A DNA stretch of 64,000 bases from Gemmatimonadota bacterium (GTDB lineage Bacteria > Gemmatimonadota > Gemmatimonadetes > Longimicrobiales > Gaopeijiaceae), in contig JAJDXS010000083.1 in the NCBI GenBank assembly GCA_022823145.1, positions 124,001 through 188,000 on the forward strand, in the 5' to 3' direction. This document shows, piece after piece, positions 1-8,698 of the stretch. Position 1 is the first letter of the stretch; the number at the start of each line of letters is the position of its first letter. The translations under genes were made by a program, and so were the position numbers. Below the pieces are notes generated by a model. It saw only the letters and a list, made by a program, of their open reading frames with translations, did not search any database and was not told where the DNA came from.

Positions 1-2
1 GC

Positions 3-1988
3 GAGGCGGAACATCGGGATCTCATGCGTCGGTTCGGGGTCGGCGTGGCCTGCGGCGTCCCTGTCGTGCTCATCGGGCACTGGGAGATGATCCCGGGACT
101 TCCGGTGCCGGCTCCCGAGGTTCTGCGTGCGGCCTGGTGGCTTTCGGGCATCCTCACACTGCCGATCCTCCTGTACGTGGGCCGGCGGTTCTTCGTCGGG
201 GGCTGGGCCGCAGCCCGCAGGGGGTCCGCCAACATGGACACCCTGGTGGCTCTGGGCACCGGCGCCGCCTGGCTCTACTCGACGACCGTCCTGCTGGCAC
301 CCGGACTTTTTCCAGCCGGCAGCGGACGGCCGTTCTATGAGGCGGTCGCGGTGGTGATCACGCTGGTCGTACTCGGCCAGGCTGTGGAATCGCGGGCGAA
401 GGGCCGCACCGCCAGGGCGCTGAGGGCGCTGCTCGACCTCGCGCCGGAAGAAGCCGAGCTGCTCGGACCGGACGGAAGCATGACGGTGCCCCTGGCCGCG
501 GTGAAGCCGGGTGACCGCTTGCTGGTACGGCCCGGCACCCGCGTGCCTCTTGACGGACGGGTCCGGGCCGGAATCAGTGAAGTCGACGAATCGATGCTCA
601 CGGGTGAGAGTGTACCCGTCGTCAAGTCTCCGGGCGATCAGGTTGCAGGGGGGACCGTTAACGGCACGGGTGCGTTGACCGTCGAGGTGACGCGTGTCGG
701 CGAGGACACCGTGCTGGCCCGCATCGTCGACATGGTGCGGCGCGCCCAGAGCAGCAAACCGCGGATTCAGAGGACGGTGGATCTGGTGGCCGGCCGCTTC
801 GTGCCGGCAGTGATTGTCGTTGCTCTGGCCACCTTCGGCGCATGGTACCTGTTCGGCCCCGATCCCCGGCTGAACTTCGCCATGGTCACCTCGGTTTCGG
901 TCCTGGTGATCGCCTGCCCCTGTGCGCTCGGACTGGCGACGCCCATTTCGGTCATGATCGCGATCGGCAAGGCCGCCTCGCACGGGGTGCTCATTCGTGA
1001 CGGCGAGGCGCTGCAGAGGGCACGCCGCGTGGATGTCGTGGTTCTGGACAAGACCGGGACGCTGACTCTCGGCAGACCCAAGGCGGTCTACGCGGCTCCG
1101 GCGGCACGCTTCGGCGAGGAGGAGTTCCTGAGAATCGCGGCGACGATCGAGGCCGCATCGGAGCACCCCGCCGCGAGGGCGGTGGTCGAGTACGCCGGAA
1201 AGATGGGAGTCCGGCCTGGTGAAGCGGCCAACTTCGCGGCGCATCCGGGCCAGGGAGTGTCGGCCTTCGTGGATAGTCGGCGCGTGCTCGCCGGATCGCC
1301 CGGGTTCCTGCTGGCCACGGGCGTGGAGACCGATCCCGTGGACGAAGACCTGGGACGGATCTCCCAACAGGGCGCGACGCCGGTGGTCGTTGCGGTGAAT
1401 GGTGTCGTCGCGGGGGCTTTCGGTGTGTCCGATGCCGTTCGCGAGGGTGCCCCCGCTGCGGTGGCGCGCCTGCGCAGGAGGGGCGTCGAGGTCGTGATGC
1501 TGACCGGGGACGACGAGGCCGCGGCCAGCCGTGTCGCCGGGCAGGTGGGGATCGACGCGGTCCTCGCCCGGGTGTCACCCGCCGAAAAGGCCCGGCGGGT
1601 CGCCGCCCTGCGGGAAGGGGGCAGGGTGGTGGCGATGGTGGGCGACGGCATCAACGATGCGCCGGCGCTGGCGGAGGCGGACGTGGGGATCGCGATGGGG
1701 GGAGGAACCGACGTCGCGGTACGGACGGCTGACGCGACGCTACTCGGGGACTCGCTCCGTGGCGTCGAGACCCTGCTCCTCGTCTCGCGGGCCGCACACC
1801 GCAACATCGTGCAGAATCTGGTCGGGGCATTCTTCTACAACGTGGTGGGCATCCCGGTGGCCGCGGGGGCTCTCTACCCGGCTCTGGGCGTCCTCCTGTC
1901 GCCCATGATCGCCGGAGCGGCCATGGCCTTCAGTTCGGTCACCGTGGTGGCGAACGCCAACCGGTTGCGACGGTTCGAACCCGCATGA
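3..1988 (+). CDS. copA: Copper-translocating P1B-type ATPase, 5' end outside window
   Basis: This is a heavy-metal P-type ATPase that pumps Cu(I) across the inner membrane using ATP. The reading frame is open from base 3, ahead of the first in-window ATG at 24, and reads EAEHRDL into it, so the true start and any N-terminal metal-binding domain lie upstream of the window. Counting from that ATG, the actuator TGES is at residues 193-196, the metal-binding CPC of TM6 at 298-300, the phosphorylation motif DKTGT at 342-346, the HP dipeptide of the nucleotide domain at 381-382 and GDGINDAP at 540-547. A YN pair and MAFSS (MxxSS) near the C-terminus are the TM7/TM8 signature of the Cu(I) class P1B-1. 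Its stop overlaps the mutS start by 4 bases. Confidence 0.93.
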   Translation, partial: EAEHRDLMRRFGVGVACGVPVVLIGHWEMIPGLPVPAPEVLRAAWWLSGILTLPILLYVGRRFFVGGWAAARRGSANMDTLVALGTGAAWLYSTTVLLAPGLFPAGSGRPFYEAVAVVITLVVLGQAVESRAKGRTARALRALLDLAPEEAELLGPDGSMTVPLAAVKPGDRLLVRPGTRVPLDGRVRAGISEVDESMLTGESVPVVKSPGDQVAGGTVNGTGALTVEVTRVGEDTVLARIVDMVRRAQSSKPRIQRTVDLVAGRFVPAVIVVALATFGAWYLFGPDPRLNFAMVTSVSVLVIACPCALGLATPISVMIAIGKAASHGVLIRDGEALQRARRVDVVVLDKTGTLTLGRPKAVYAAPAARFGEEEFLRIAATIEAASEHPAARAVVEYAGKMGVRPGEAANFAAHPGQGVSAFVDSRRVLAGSPGFLLATGVETDPVDEDLGRISQQGATPVVVAVNGVVAGAFGVSDAVREGAPAAVARLRRRGVEVVMLTGDDEAAASRVAGQVGIDAVLARVSPAEKARRVAALREGGRVVAMVGDGINDAPALAEADVGIAMGGGTDVAVRTADATLLGDSLRGVETLLLVSRAAHRNIVQNLVGAFFYNVVGIPVAAGALYPALGVLLSPMIAGAAMAFSSVTVVANANRLRRFEPA

Positions 1989-4594
1989 GCGAGGCGGGAA
2001 AGGGGTTCGACACACCGCTCATGCGGCAGTGGCGGCAGGTGAAATCGCGCCACCGCGACGACCTCGTCTTCTTCCGCGTCGGCGATTTCTACGAGCTGTT
2101 CTGCGAAGATGCCGAAGAGGGCTCGCGTCTGCTGGGACTGACCCTCACGTCGCGCAACAACGGGGCCGCGCAGCGGGTTCCCCTGGCGGGCGTCCCGGCG
2201 AAGGCGCTGCAGGAGTACGTGGACCGACTCGTGAAGCTCGGCCGGAAGGCCGTGATCTGTGACCAGGTCGAGGATCCGGCCGAAGCCAGGGGGATCGTCC
2301 GCAGGGAGGTCGTCGAAACCGTCACGCCCGGGACGGTCGTCTCGGATGCGCTCCTGGATGCCAGCCGCAACAACTTCATCGTGGCGCTGGTTGCCGGCGG
2401 ACAGGAGGTCGGGCTGGCGGCGCTGGATGTCTCGACCGGTCAGCTCGTGGTGCTCGGCGTTCCGCTCGCGCGCCTGAATGACGAACTGGCTCGGCTGGAG
2501 CCCAGCGAGCTGCTGGTGGCCGAATCGGCGGACTCGGACCTGGGAGGTCGCGACCGCGCGGTGCGGACCAGGCGCCCCGACTGGCTTTTCGATCCGGCGA
2601 TGGCGCGCGAAGAACTGACGCGGAGCTACGGCGTCCATTCCCTGGACGGGTTCGGATTCGAGGCCGGCGACGAACTGCTCGTGAGGGCCGCGGGGGGACT
2701 CGTCGCGCATGTCGAAGAGATCAGGCCCGGTGCCTCGGAGAACCTCTGCGCCCCCAGGATCCAGCGCTCCGACTCGGTCATGACGCTGGATTCCATGACT
2801 CGCCGCAACCTGGAGCTGGTCGAGTCGCTTCGCCCCGATCAGACGGAGTCGTCGCTCCTGTCGGTGCTCGACCTGACGGACACACCCATGGGGGCACGCC
2901 TGCTGAGGAGCTGGGTGCTGCGCCCGCTGCTCGACGAACGGGACATCTGGAAGAGGCAGGGCGGAGTCTCGGAGCTGTTCGACGGGCCGCACGCTCGTTC
3001 CCGCCTCCGGTCGGCGCTGGGAGGCATCCGTGATCTGGACCGCCTCGCCACCAAGATCGGGTCGGGGCGGGCGACGCCCCGGGAGGTGTTGGGGCTGGCC
3101 GAGTCGGTCCGGCAACTCCCCGGGGTGATCGAGGCGGGGGGCGAGGCCGAAAGCGGCATGCTCCGCGAACTCCTGGACGGACTCGACCCGCTCGAGGACG
3201 TCGAGGCCGGGATCACTGAGGCGATCTCCGGGGACGCCCCGGCCACGTTGGGCGAGGGCGGCGTAATCCGCCGTGGATTCGACAAGGAACTCGACCGGCT
3301 CAGAGAGATTCGCGACGGCGCCGAGGGGTTCATCGCGAGCCTCCAGGCCAGGGAACGCGAACGCACCGGAATAGCCTCGCTGAAGGTCGGCCAGAACAAG
3401 GTGTTCGGATACTACCTGGAGGTGACGCACGCGAACCGCGCCAGAGTGCCGGACCACTTCATAAGAAAGCAGACGCTGGCCAACGCCGAACGGTACTTCA
3501 CGCCCGAACTGAAGGACTGGGAGGAGAAGGTTTTCGACGCCGAAGACAGGATCGCGCACCTCGAGCGCACGCTCTTCCTGCGCGTGCGGGGGGAACTCGC
3601 GACGGCGGTGCCGAGGATCCAGGCGACCAGTCGGCGGGTCGCGACTCTGGATGTCCTCGCTGCGTTGGCCGAGGTTGCGGAGCGGAACGGGTACGTGCGG
3701 CCCGAGGTCACGACCGGGTTCACGCTCGACATCGTCGCCGGCCGCCATCCGGTCGTCGAAACCGTGATGCCGGGGAGCGACTTCATTCCCAACGACCTGC
3801 GGCTCGACGAAGAGGCGCGGATCGCGATCGTGACGGGTCCGAACATGGCCGGGAAGAGTACCGTGCTGCGCCAGACGGGCCTGATCCAGATCATGGCGCA
3901 GATCGGGTCTTTCGTCCCTGCCACCCGTGCGAGGCTGGGGCTGTGCGACCGCGTCTTCACCCGCGTGGGCGCGTCGGACAACCTGCTCGCGGGGCAGTCG
4001 ACGTTCATGGTGGAGATGAACGAGACCGCGGCGATCATCCACGGCGCCACCAGCCGCAGCCTGATCCTGCTGGACGAGATCGGGCGCGGCACCTCGACCT
4101 ACGACGGCGTGTCCATCGCGTGGGCGGTAACGGAACACCTGGACCGCCACGTGGGCGCGAAGGCGATCTTCGCCACGCACTATCACGAACTCACCCAGCT
4201 GTCCGATGTGCTTGCCGGGGTGAAGAATCTGAACGTCGCGGTCCGCGAGGCGGGTGAGGAGATCGTCTTTCTGCGACGCGTGGAAGCGGGGGGTGCGGAC
4301 CGGTCGTACGGGATCCACGTGGCGCGGCTCGCCGGCATTCCCCCCGAAGTGATCGCCAGGGCCAGGCAGCTGCTCGACGAACTGGAGGGAACCGGGACAG
4401 GGGGGCGTGCGGGCCTCGGCCGGGCCGGGAGCGGAGAGGGAGGGGACGCTCGCGCCGGCATGGATCAGCTGTCCCTCTTCGACAAGGTGCACCCCGTTGT
4501 CGCCCACCTTCGCCGTCTCGAGCCCGACCGCATGACGCCCCTTGAGGCGTTGAGTGTAGTTTATTCTCTGCGGGCATTGGCCGACGAAGCCTGA
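1985..4594 (+). CDS. mutS: DNA mismatch repair protein MutS
   Basis: This 869-residue protein has normal MutS1 length. It recognises mismatches and starts methyl-independent or MutL-dependent repair in the cytoplasm. The mismatch-wedge motif F35-Y36-E37 sits in the N-terminal domain. The ATPase domain carries Walker [10 protein letters not shown] near residue 618, a Walker B region ending [14 protein letters not shown], and FATHYHELT. The low-complexity Gly/Arg-rich stretch near residues 800-825 is the usual variable linker before the C-terminal dimerisation segment. The ATG overlaps the stop of the copper ATPase gene (ATGA). No mutL is nearby. Confidence 0.97.
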   Translation: MSEAGKGFDTPLMRQWRQVKSRHRDDLVFFRVGDFYELFCEDAEEGSRLLGLTLTSRNNGAAQRVPLAGVPAKALQEYVDRLVKLGRKAVICDQVEDPAEARGIVRREVVETVTPGTVVSDALLDASRNNFIVALVAGGQEVGLAALDVSTGQLVVLGVPLARLNDELARLEPSELLVAESADSDLGGRDRAVRTRRPDWLFDPAMAREELTRSYGVHSLDGFGFEAGDELLVRAAGGLVAHVEEIRPGASENLCAPRIQRSDSVMTLDSMTRRNLELVESLRPDQTESSLLSVLDLTDTPMGARLLRSWVLRPLLDERDIWKRQGGVSELFDGPHARSRLRSALGGIRDLDRLATKIGSGRATPREVLGLAESVRQLPGVIEAGGEAESGMLRELLDGLDPLEDVEAGITEAISGDAPATLGEGGVIRRGFDKELDRLREIRDGAEGFIASLQARERERTGIASLKVGQNKVFGYYLEVTHANRARVPDHFIRKQTLANAERYFTPELKDWEEKVFDAEDRIAHLERTLFLRVRGELATAVPRIQATSRRVATLDVLAALAEVAERNGYVRPEVTTGFTLDIVAGRHPVVETVMPGSDFIPNDLRLDEEARIAIVTGPNMAGKSTVLRQTGLIQIMAQIGSFVPATRARLGLCDRVFTRVGASDNLLAGQSTFMVEMNETAAIIHGATSRSLILLDEIGRGTSTYDGVSIAWAVTEHLDRHVGAKAIFATHYHELTQLSDVLAGVKNLNVAVREAGEEIVFLRRVEAGGADRSYGIHVARLAGIPPEVIARARQLLDELEGTGTGGRAGLGRAGSGEGGDARAGMDQLSLFDKVHPVVAHLRRLEPDRMTPLEALSVVYSLRALADEA

Positions 4595-4681
4595 GTGATC
4601 CGCGCATGGCCCGTTGCAGGGCACGGAGCCTTCGGATGAACAGGAGGAGAGGGCGGTGGCATCGGCAAAGGTGAATCCTTC

Positions 4682-5071
4682 GTGAAGACCGGGGGCACGG
4701 CGGGCACGGCGCGCCAGCGGGAGCGCGGCGCGGTTCTAGCGGCGGGGCTGCTGACCCTCGGCTGCAACATCGGCGCGGAGACGGAAAGGCCCCGCCCTCT
4801 TTTCGAGGAGAGCCCGGTCGAATATCCGGCGGACATGTGGGACCGGGACGTCGAGGGGAGCGCCGTGGTGCGGGTGCTGGTCAGCGAGGAAGGCGGTGTC
4901 GACAGTGTGGTGGTCGCGGAGAGCAGCGGCCATCCGTCGCTGGACTCCGCGGCCGTGAAGGGAGCGAGGGTCATGCGGTTCGCTCCGGCCATGAGGCGCG
5001 GCGAGCCCCTGCGGGTGTGGGCGCGCGTGCCGGTCCATTTTCTGAAGGACCCGGGTGAATCGGGTGGCTGA
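4682..5071 (+). CDS. Small lipoprotein with TonB C-terminal domain
   Basis: The 129-residue protein has a basic N-terminus, a short hydrophobic segment and a lipobox LTLGC with Cys28, so it is a predicted lipoprotein. Residues about 45-125 match the TonB/TolA C-terminal fold: a conserved Y-P start, a VVRVLVSEEGGV strand, then SLDSAAVKGARVMRFAPA. Such single-domain energy-transducer-like proteins are common, but this one lacks the proline-rich spacer and N-terminal membrane anchor of a true TonB, so energy transduction is doubtful. The start is a GTG with only a weak AAAGG upstream. The last 17 bases overlap the next gene. Confidence 0.75.
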   Translation: MKTGGTAGTARQRERGAVLAAGLLTLGCNIGAETERPRPLFEESPVEYPADMWDRDVEGSAVVRVLVSEEGGVDSVVVAESSGHPSLDSAAVKGARVMRFAPAMRRGEPLRVWARVPVHFLKDPGESGG

Positions 5072-6503
5072 TCGCGCGGAGGACCGGGGCCGGCGGGTCG
5101 GCGCTTCGGCACGCGGACACGGGTGGCACCGGGAGCCCTGCGAAAGCGTGCTGGACCTGGTGGGATGGACGCCGCTCGTGCGCCTCAATCGCGTGACCCG
5201 GGGGATTCGGACACCCGTCTACGGGAAGGCCGAGTTCATGAACCCGGGCGGGTCGGTGAAGGATCGAATCGGCGTGGCCATCATCGAGGCGGCGGAATCG
5301 CGCGGGTTGCTCGGACCCGGGGGAACGGTGGTCGAGGGTACGAGCGGCAACACCGGGCTGGCCCTGGCAATGGCGGCGGCGATTCGCGGATACCGCTGCA
5401 TCTTCACGATGCCGGACAAGATGAGCATCGAGAAGGTGAAGCTGCTGCGAGCCTTCGGGGCCGAGGTGGTCATCACACCCACAGCGGTCGCTCCCGACCA
5501 CCCCGACCACTACATCAATCGCGCCCGCGCCATCGCCGAGGATCTCCCCGGCGCATTCCTCGCCAATCAGTTCGAGAACCGGGACAACCCCGACGCGCAC
5601 TACCGCACGACCGGCCCGGAAATCTGGGAGCAGACCGGTGGCAGAGTCACCCACTTCGTGGCGGGTGCCGGCACCGGAGGGACGATTTCGGGGACCGGGA
5701 GGTATCTGAAGGAGCGGAATCCCTCGGTTCGCGTCATCGGGGTGGATCCCGCGGGATCGGTGATCTCGGGATTCTACGAGACGGGAGAGGTCGACGAGGG
5801 CCGGCCGTACAAGGTCGAGGGGCTCGGCAACGACAGGATACCGGGCACGCTGGATCTGGAGTACGTGGACCGCTACGTCACCGTGGACGACGGCGACGCA
5901 TTCCGCATGGCGCGTCGTCTGGTGGCTGAGGAAGGGCTGTTCGTGGGGGGATCCACCGGCCTCATCGTCCACGCGGCGCTTGCGGAAGCCCGCCGGCTCG
6001 ACGATCCCGACGCCTGCCTGGTGGCCATCCTGTGCGACTGGGGCGAGCGTTATCTGACGAAGCAGTACGACGACGAGTGGATGCGCAACAACGGCTTCCT
6101 CCAGCGTCAGAGGTCGACGGTGGCCCAGATGGCCGCCGCCAAGTTCGAGCGGCTCCCCCGGCTCCTCACCGCCGCTCCGGCGACGCCGGTGCGCATGGCC
6201 GTGTCGACGCTTTCCTCCCACAACATCTCCCAGCTCCCGGTGGTGGTCGACGGGGAGTGCGTGGGCAGCATTTCGGAACGCGGGCTGATGGGGGCGATCC
6301 TGTCGGATCGGTCCCTTCTGGACGCGGAGGTCGAGTGCGTCATGGGCGAACCCTACCCGGTTCTGGACGAGGGTGCGGACGGCGACACGGCGGTGCGGCT
6401 CCTGACGGGGGGAGCGGAGGCCGTGCTGATCCGGTCCGACACCCGCCTCGACGGCATCCTGACCCGCTACGACCTGGTCCGGTCCCTGGCGGCTTCGTCA
6501 TGA
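5055..6503 (+). CDS. PLP-dependent cystathionine beta-synthase / cysteine synthase with CBS pair
   Basis: This fold-type II PLP enzyme has 482 residues. The Schiff-base lysine is K69 in NPGGSVKDR, the phosphate-binding and substrate loop GTSGNTG is at 95-101, and a second glycine loop GTGGTISG lies near 215. Residues about 365-482 form a tandem CBS (Bateman) domain, as in animal and some bacterial cystathionine beta-synthases, where it can bind adenosyl ligands. The likely reaction condenses serine (or an activated serine) with homocysteine or sulfide; sequence alone does not separate the two. The GTG start overlaps the preceding lipoprotein gene, and an in-frame GTG three codons later is an alternative. 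The stop overlaps ddl (ATGA). Confidence 0.88.
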   Translation: MNRVADRAEDRGRRVGASARGHGWHREPCESVLDLVGWTPLVRLNRVTRGIRTPVYGKAEFMNPGGSVKDRIGVAIIEAAESRGLLGPGGTVVEGTSGNTGLALAMAAAIRGYRCIFTMPDKMSIEKVKLLRAFGAEVVITPTAVAPDHPDHYINRARAIAEDLPGAFLANQFENRDNPDAHYRTTGPEIWEQTGGRVTHFVAGAGTGGTISGTGRYLKERNPSVRVIGVDPAGSVISGFYETGEVDEGRPYKVEGLGNDRIPGTLDLEYVDRYVTVDDGDAFRMARRLVAEEGLFVGGSTGLIVHAALAEARRLDDPDACLVAILCDWGERYLTKQYDDEWMRNNGFLQRQRSTVAQMAAAKFERLPRLLTAAPATPVRMAVSTLSSHNISQLPVVVDGECVGSISERGLMGAILSDRSLLDAEVECVMGEPYPVLDEGADGDTAVRLLTGGAEAVLIRSDTRLDGILTRYDLVRSLAASS

Positions 6504-7555
6504 GCGGGCAGACGCCCTTGCGGGTGGCCGTTCTGCTCGGGGGAAGTTCCGAGGAGCGCGGCGTGGCACTTGCGAGCGGTTGCGAGGTGGCCTCGGCGCT
6601 GCGCTCGATCGGTCACCAGGTGGTCAGCATCGATTCGGCGGTGGGACCGCTCTCCCCCGACCAGGAGCAGCTCGTCCGCACTTCGGGAATCGGGCGCGCC
6701 GACATCCCGGTCCCCGCTCCCCGGAACCCGCATGTGCTCCCCGACGCGGCGGTGATCGCGCGCGAGCCGGCGCTCGCCGACTCGGACGTGGTGTTTCTCG
6801 CGCTCCACGGCGGCGCGGGAGAGGACGGCACGATCCAGACGCTGCTGGAGGTGTCCGGAATCGCCTACGCGGGGAGCGGGCCGGTCGGTTGCGCCCTCGC
6901 CATGAACAAGGACATCACGAAACGCCTGCTGAGGGACGCGGGGATCGCAACCGCCGACTGGCTCGCAGAGCCCGCAACGGGCGAGGCAGTGGCGGAGCGG
7001 CTGGGGCTTCCCGTCATCGTCAAGCCCGTGTCGGGCGGGTCCTCGGTCCGCCTGGTGCTGGCGGGCTCGATCGCCGAGGTGGACGAGGCAACCGCGATCG
7101 CGGGAGGCGGAGGCGACAGCGTCATGTACGAACAGTACCTGAGCGGTCGCGAGTTCACGGTGGGGATTCTGGATGGCGAGGCACTGCCGGTGGTGGAGAT
7201 CGAGCCCGTGCGCGAACTCTTCGACTTCGACTGCAAGTATGAGCAGGGGATGGCGATCGAGACTGCGCCGGCGCGAATCCCGCGCGAACTTGCACGCCGG
7301 TTGCAGTCCAGCGCGCTGCGGGTGCACCGTGTCCTCGGGCTGCGGCACTTTTCCCGCGTGGACTTCATCGTGGACGGGAGCGGTCGTGCCTGGTGCCTCG
7401 AAGCCAATGCACTGCCTGGACTGACGTCCAACAGCCTGCTGCCGAAGGCGGCCAGGGCGGCGGGAATTGAATTTCCCGAGCTCTGCGAACGTATTTGTAG
7501 ATTGGGCCTCGAAGCCGGAGCGAGGCGGCCGGAATGGACAGGAGCGGTGGCGTGA
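6500..7555 (+). CDS. ddl: D-alanine--D-alanine ligase
   Basis: This 351-residue ATP-grasp enzyme makes D-Ala-D-Ala for peptidoglycan. Family motifs are the N-terminal LLGGSSEE, HGGAGEDGTIQ, the ATP-binding stretch around ALAMNKDITKRLLRDAGI, KPVSGGSS, and the Mg-binding C-terminal EANALPGLTSNSLLPKAA. The ATG overlaps the stop of the CBS-type gene. The reading frame is open far upstream, but the N-terminus is correct only from this ATG. The nearby lgt, PASTA protein and D-aminotransferase genes are also envelope-related, but there is no mur gene cluster here. Confidence 0.95.
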   Translation: MSGQTPLRVAVLLGGSSEERGVALASGCEVASALRSIGHQVVSIDSAVGPLSPDQEQLVRTSGIGRADIPVPAPRNPHVLPDAAVIAREPALADSDVVFLALHGGAGEDGTIQTLLEVSGIAYAGSGPVGCALAMNKDITKRLLRDAGIATADWLAEPATGEAVAERLGLPVIVKPVSGGSSVRLVLAGSIAEVDEATAIAGGGGDSVMYEQYLSGREFTVGILDGEALPVVEIEPVRELFDFDCKYEQGMAIETAPARIPRELARRLQSSALRVHRVLGLRHFSRVDFIVDGSGRAWCLEANALPGLTSNSLLPKAARAAGIEFPELCERICRLGLEAGARRPEWTGAVA

Positions 7556-8544
7556 GATTCGGAAGACCCGGTTCAACGGGATACGGTTCGGCCGGGTTCG
7601 GCGGCGGCCCCGGCGGCTTCACCGTCACCCCCTGGGTCAAGAGGCTGCTGATCGCCAACGCGGTCGTGTTCCTGGTCTCGGTCGGCGTGGGTTTCGAAGT
7701 CGTCGCCGACCTCTTCGCCTTTTCCCCGAGCCGCCTGGCGACCAGGCCCTGGGGCATGCTCACCTACATGTTCGTGCACCAGGGGCTCTGGCACCTGCTC
7801 ATCAATCTCCTCTTCATCTTCTTCTTCGGACCGCCTCTGGAAGCCCGCTGGGGCTCGGACCTCTTCATCAAGTTCTACCTCGTCTGCGGGCTCGGGGGCG
7901 TACTGCTCAGCTTCGTCTTTTCGGGTGCCTCGATCGTTGGAGCCTCGGCTGCCTGCTACGGGATCATGCTTTCCTTCGCGATGATCTGGCCGAATACGCC
8001 GGTCTACATCTGGGGTCTGGTGCCCGTGAGGGTGAAGTGGCTGGTCATATTCCTCGTGTTGCTGAGCTTTGCGAGCGCGATCGGACCGGCGCGGGACGGC
8101 GTGGCGCACCTCGCGCACCTGGGGGGTGCCGTCGCCGGTTTCCTCCTCGTACAGAGCGGGTGGCTCCCGGGATCGGGTCGGAGCGACGCCAGGGGACCGG
8201 GTCGGGGCGCCGGCGGCCGCGGACGGAGGCGAACGCCGTGGCGCAGCACGCTGGGGCGTCGCGGTCGGTCAGGCCGAGGCCCGAAGGCCTACACGAGTGG
8301 TCCCGGCCGCAGTGGTCGCAAGGGCCGTCCCGATGTCCCCGCGGCCAGGGGCGAGTCTCCGACCACGCGGGTCATCGAGGCCTTCGAGGGGCGAAGAGCG
8401 GCGAAGCGCGCCGCCAGGGAGAGCGCCGAACTCGACCGGGTCGATGCGGTGCTGGACAAGATCTCGGCCCACGGAATCAATTCGCTGACCGCCGAAGAGC
8501 GGGATCTTCTCGACAAGGTCTCGAGGCAGACGCGAGCCAACTAG
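7552..8544 (+). CDS. Rhomboid family intramembrane serine protease
   Basis: This is a polytopic membrane protein with six hydrophobic segments in its first two thirds. The catalytic serine lies in GASAACYG (S132 from this start) and the histidine in AHLAHLGG (H189), a typical rhomboid Ser-His dyad. After residue about 205 comes a Gly/Arg/Ser-rich basic cytoplasmic tail and a short helical C-terminal domain ending TAEERDLLDKVS, often seen in rhomboids of this type. I prefer the GTG at 7552: it overlaps the ddl stop as GTGA and has GGAG 7 bases upstream. An ATG 18 bases earlier is possible. Substrate unknown. Confidence 0.87.
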   Translation: MRFGRPGSTGYGSAGFGGGPGGFTVTPWVKRLLIANAVVFLVSVGVGFEVVADLFAFSPSRLATRPWGMLTYMFVHQGLWHLLINLLFIFFFGPPLEARWGSDLFIKFYLVCGLGGVLLSFVFSGASIVGASAACYGIMLSFAMIWPNTPVYIWGLVPVRVKWLVIFLVLLSFASAIGPARDGVAHLAHLGGAVAGFLLVQSGWLPGSGRSDARGPGRGAGGRGRRRTPWRSTLGRRGRSGRGPKAYTSGPGRSGRKGRPDVPAARGESPTTRVIEAFEGRRAAKRAARESAELDRVDAVLDKISAHGINSLTAEERDLLDKVSRQTRAN

Positions 8545-8623
8545 CCGCCGGGTGGCACGCGGCTCCGAGGCATCGGCCGCCGCACGTGCCCAGGGATTCA
8601 TCCAGGGGGCCGGCGGAGGAGTC

Positions 8624-8653
8624 TTGACCCTGCCGTGACCCGGTTTCTACAAT
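8624..8653 (+). promoter_or_regulatory. Sigma70-type promoter for the EF-G2 gene
   Basis: TTGACC (8624-8629) and TACAAT (8648-8653) are separated by 18 bases, a near-consensus sigma70 pair. They sit 46 bases before the EF-G-like ATG, in the 154-base gap after the rhomboid gene. A purine-rich GGGGGTGG precedes the start codon. This is the cleanest housekeeping promoter in the window. Confidence 0.7.
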
Positions 8654-8698
8654 GCGTGGCCCTTACGAAGCGGCCAATAACACAAAACAGGGGGTGGC

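Noticed and set aside
1874..4624. A 916-codon open frame antisense to mutS
   Set aside because: It is rich in Arg/His/Pro/Gly, has no recognisable motif or start signal, and lies fully opposite a clear mutS. Long antisense frames are expected at this GC content.
4682..5071. A complete TonB energy transducer
   Set aside because: There is a lipobox instead of an inner-membrane anchor and no proline-rich spacer, and no exbB/exbD nearby; only the C-terminal domain is supported.
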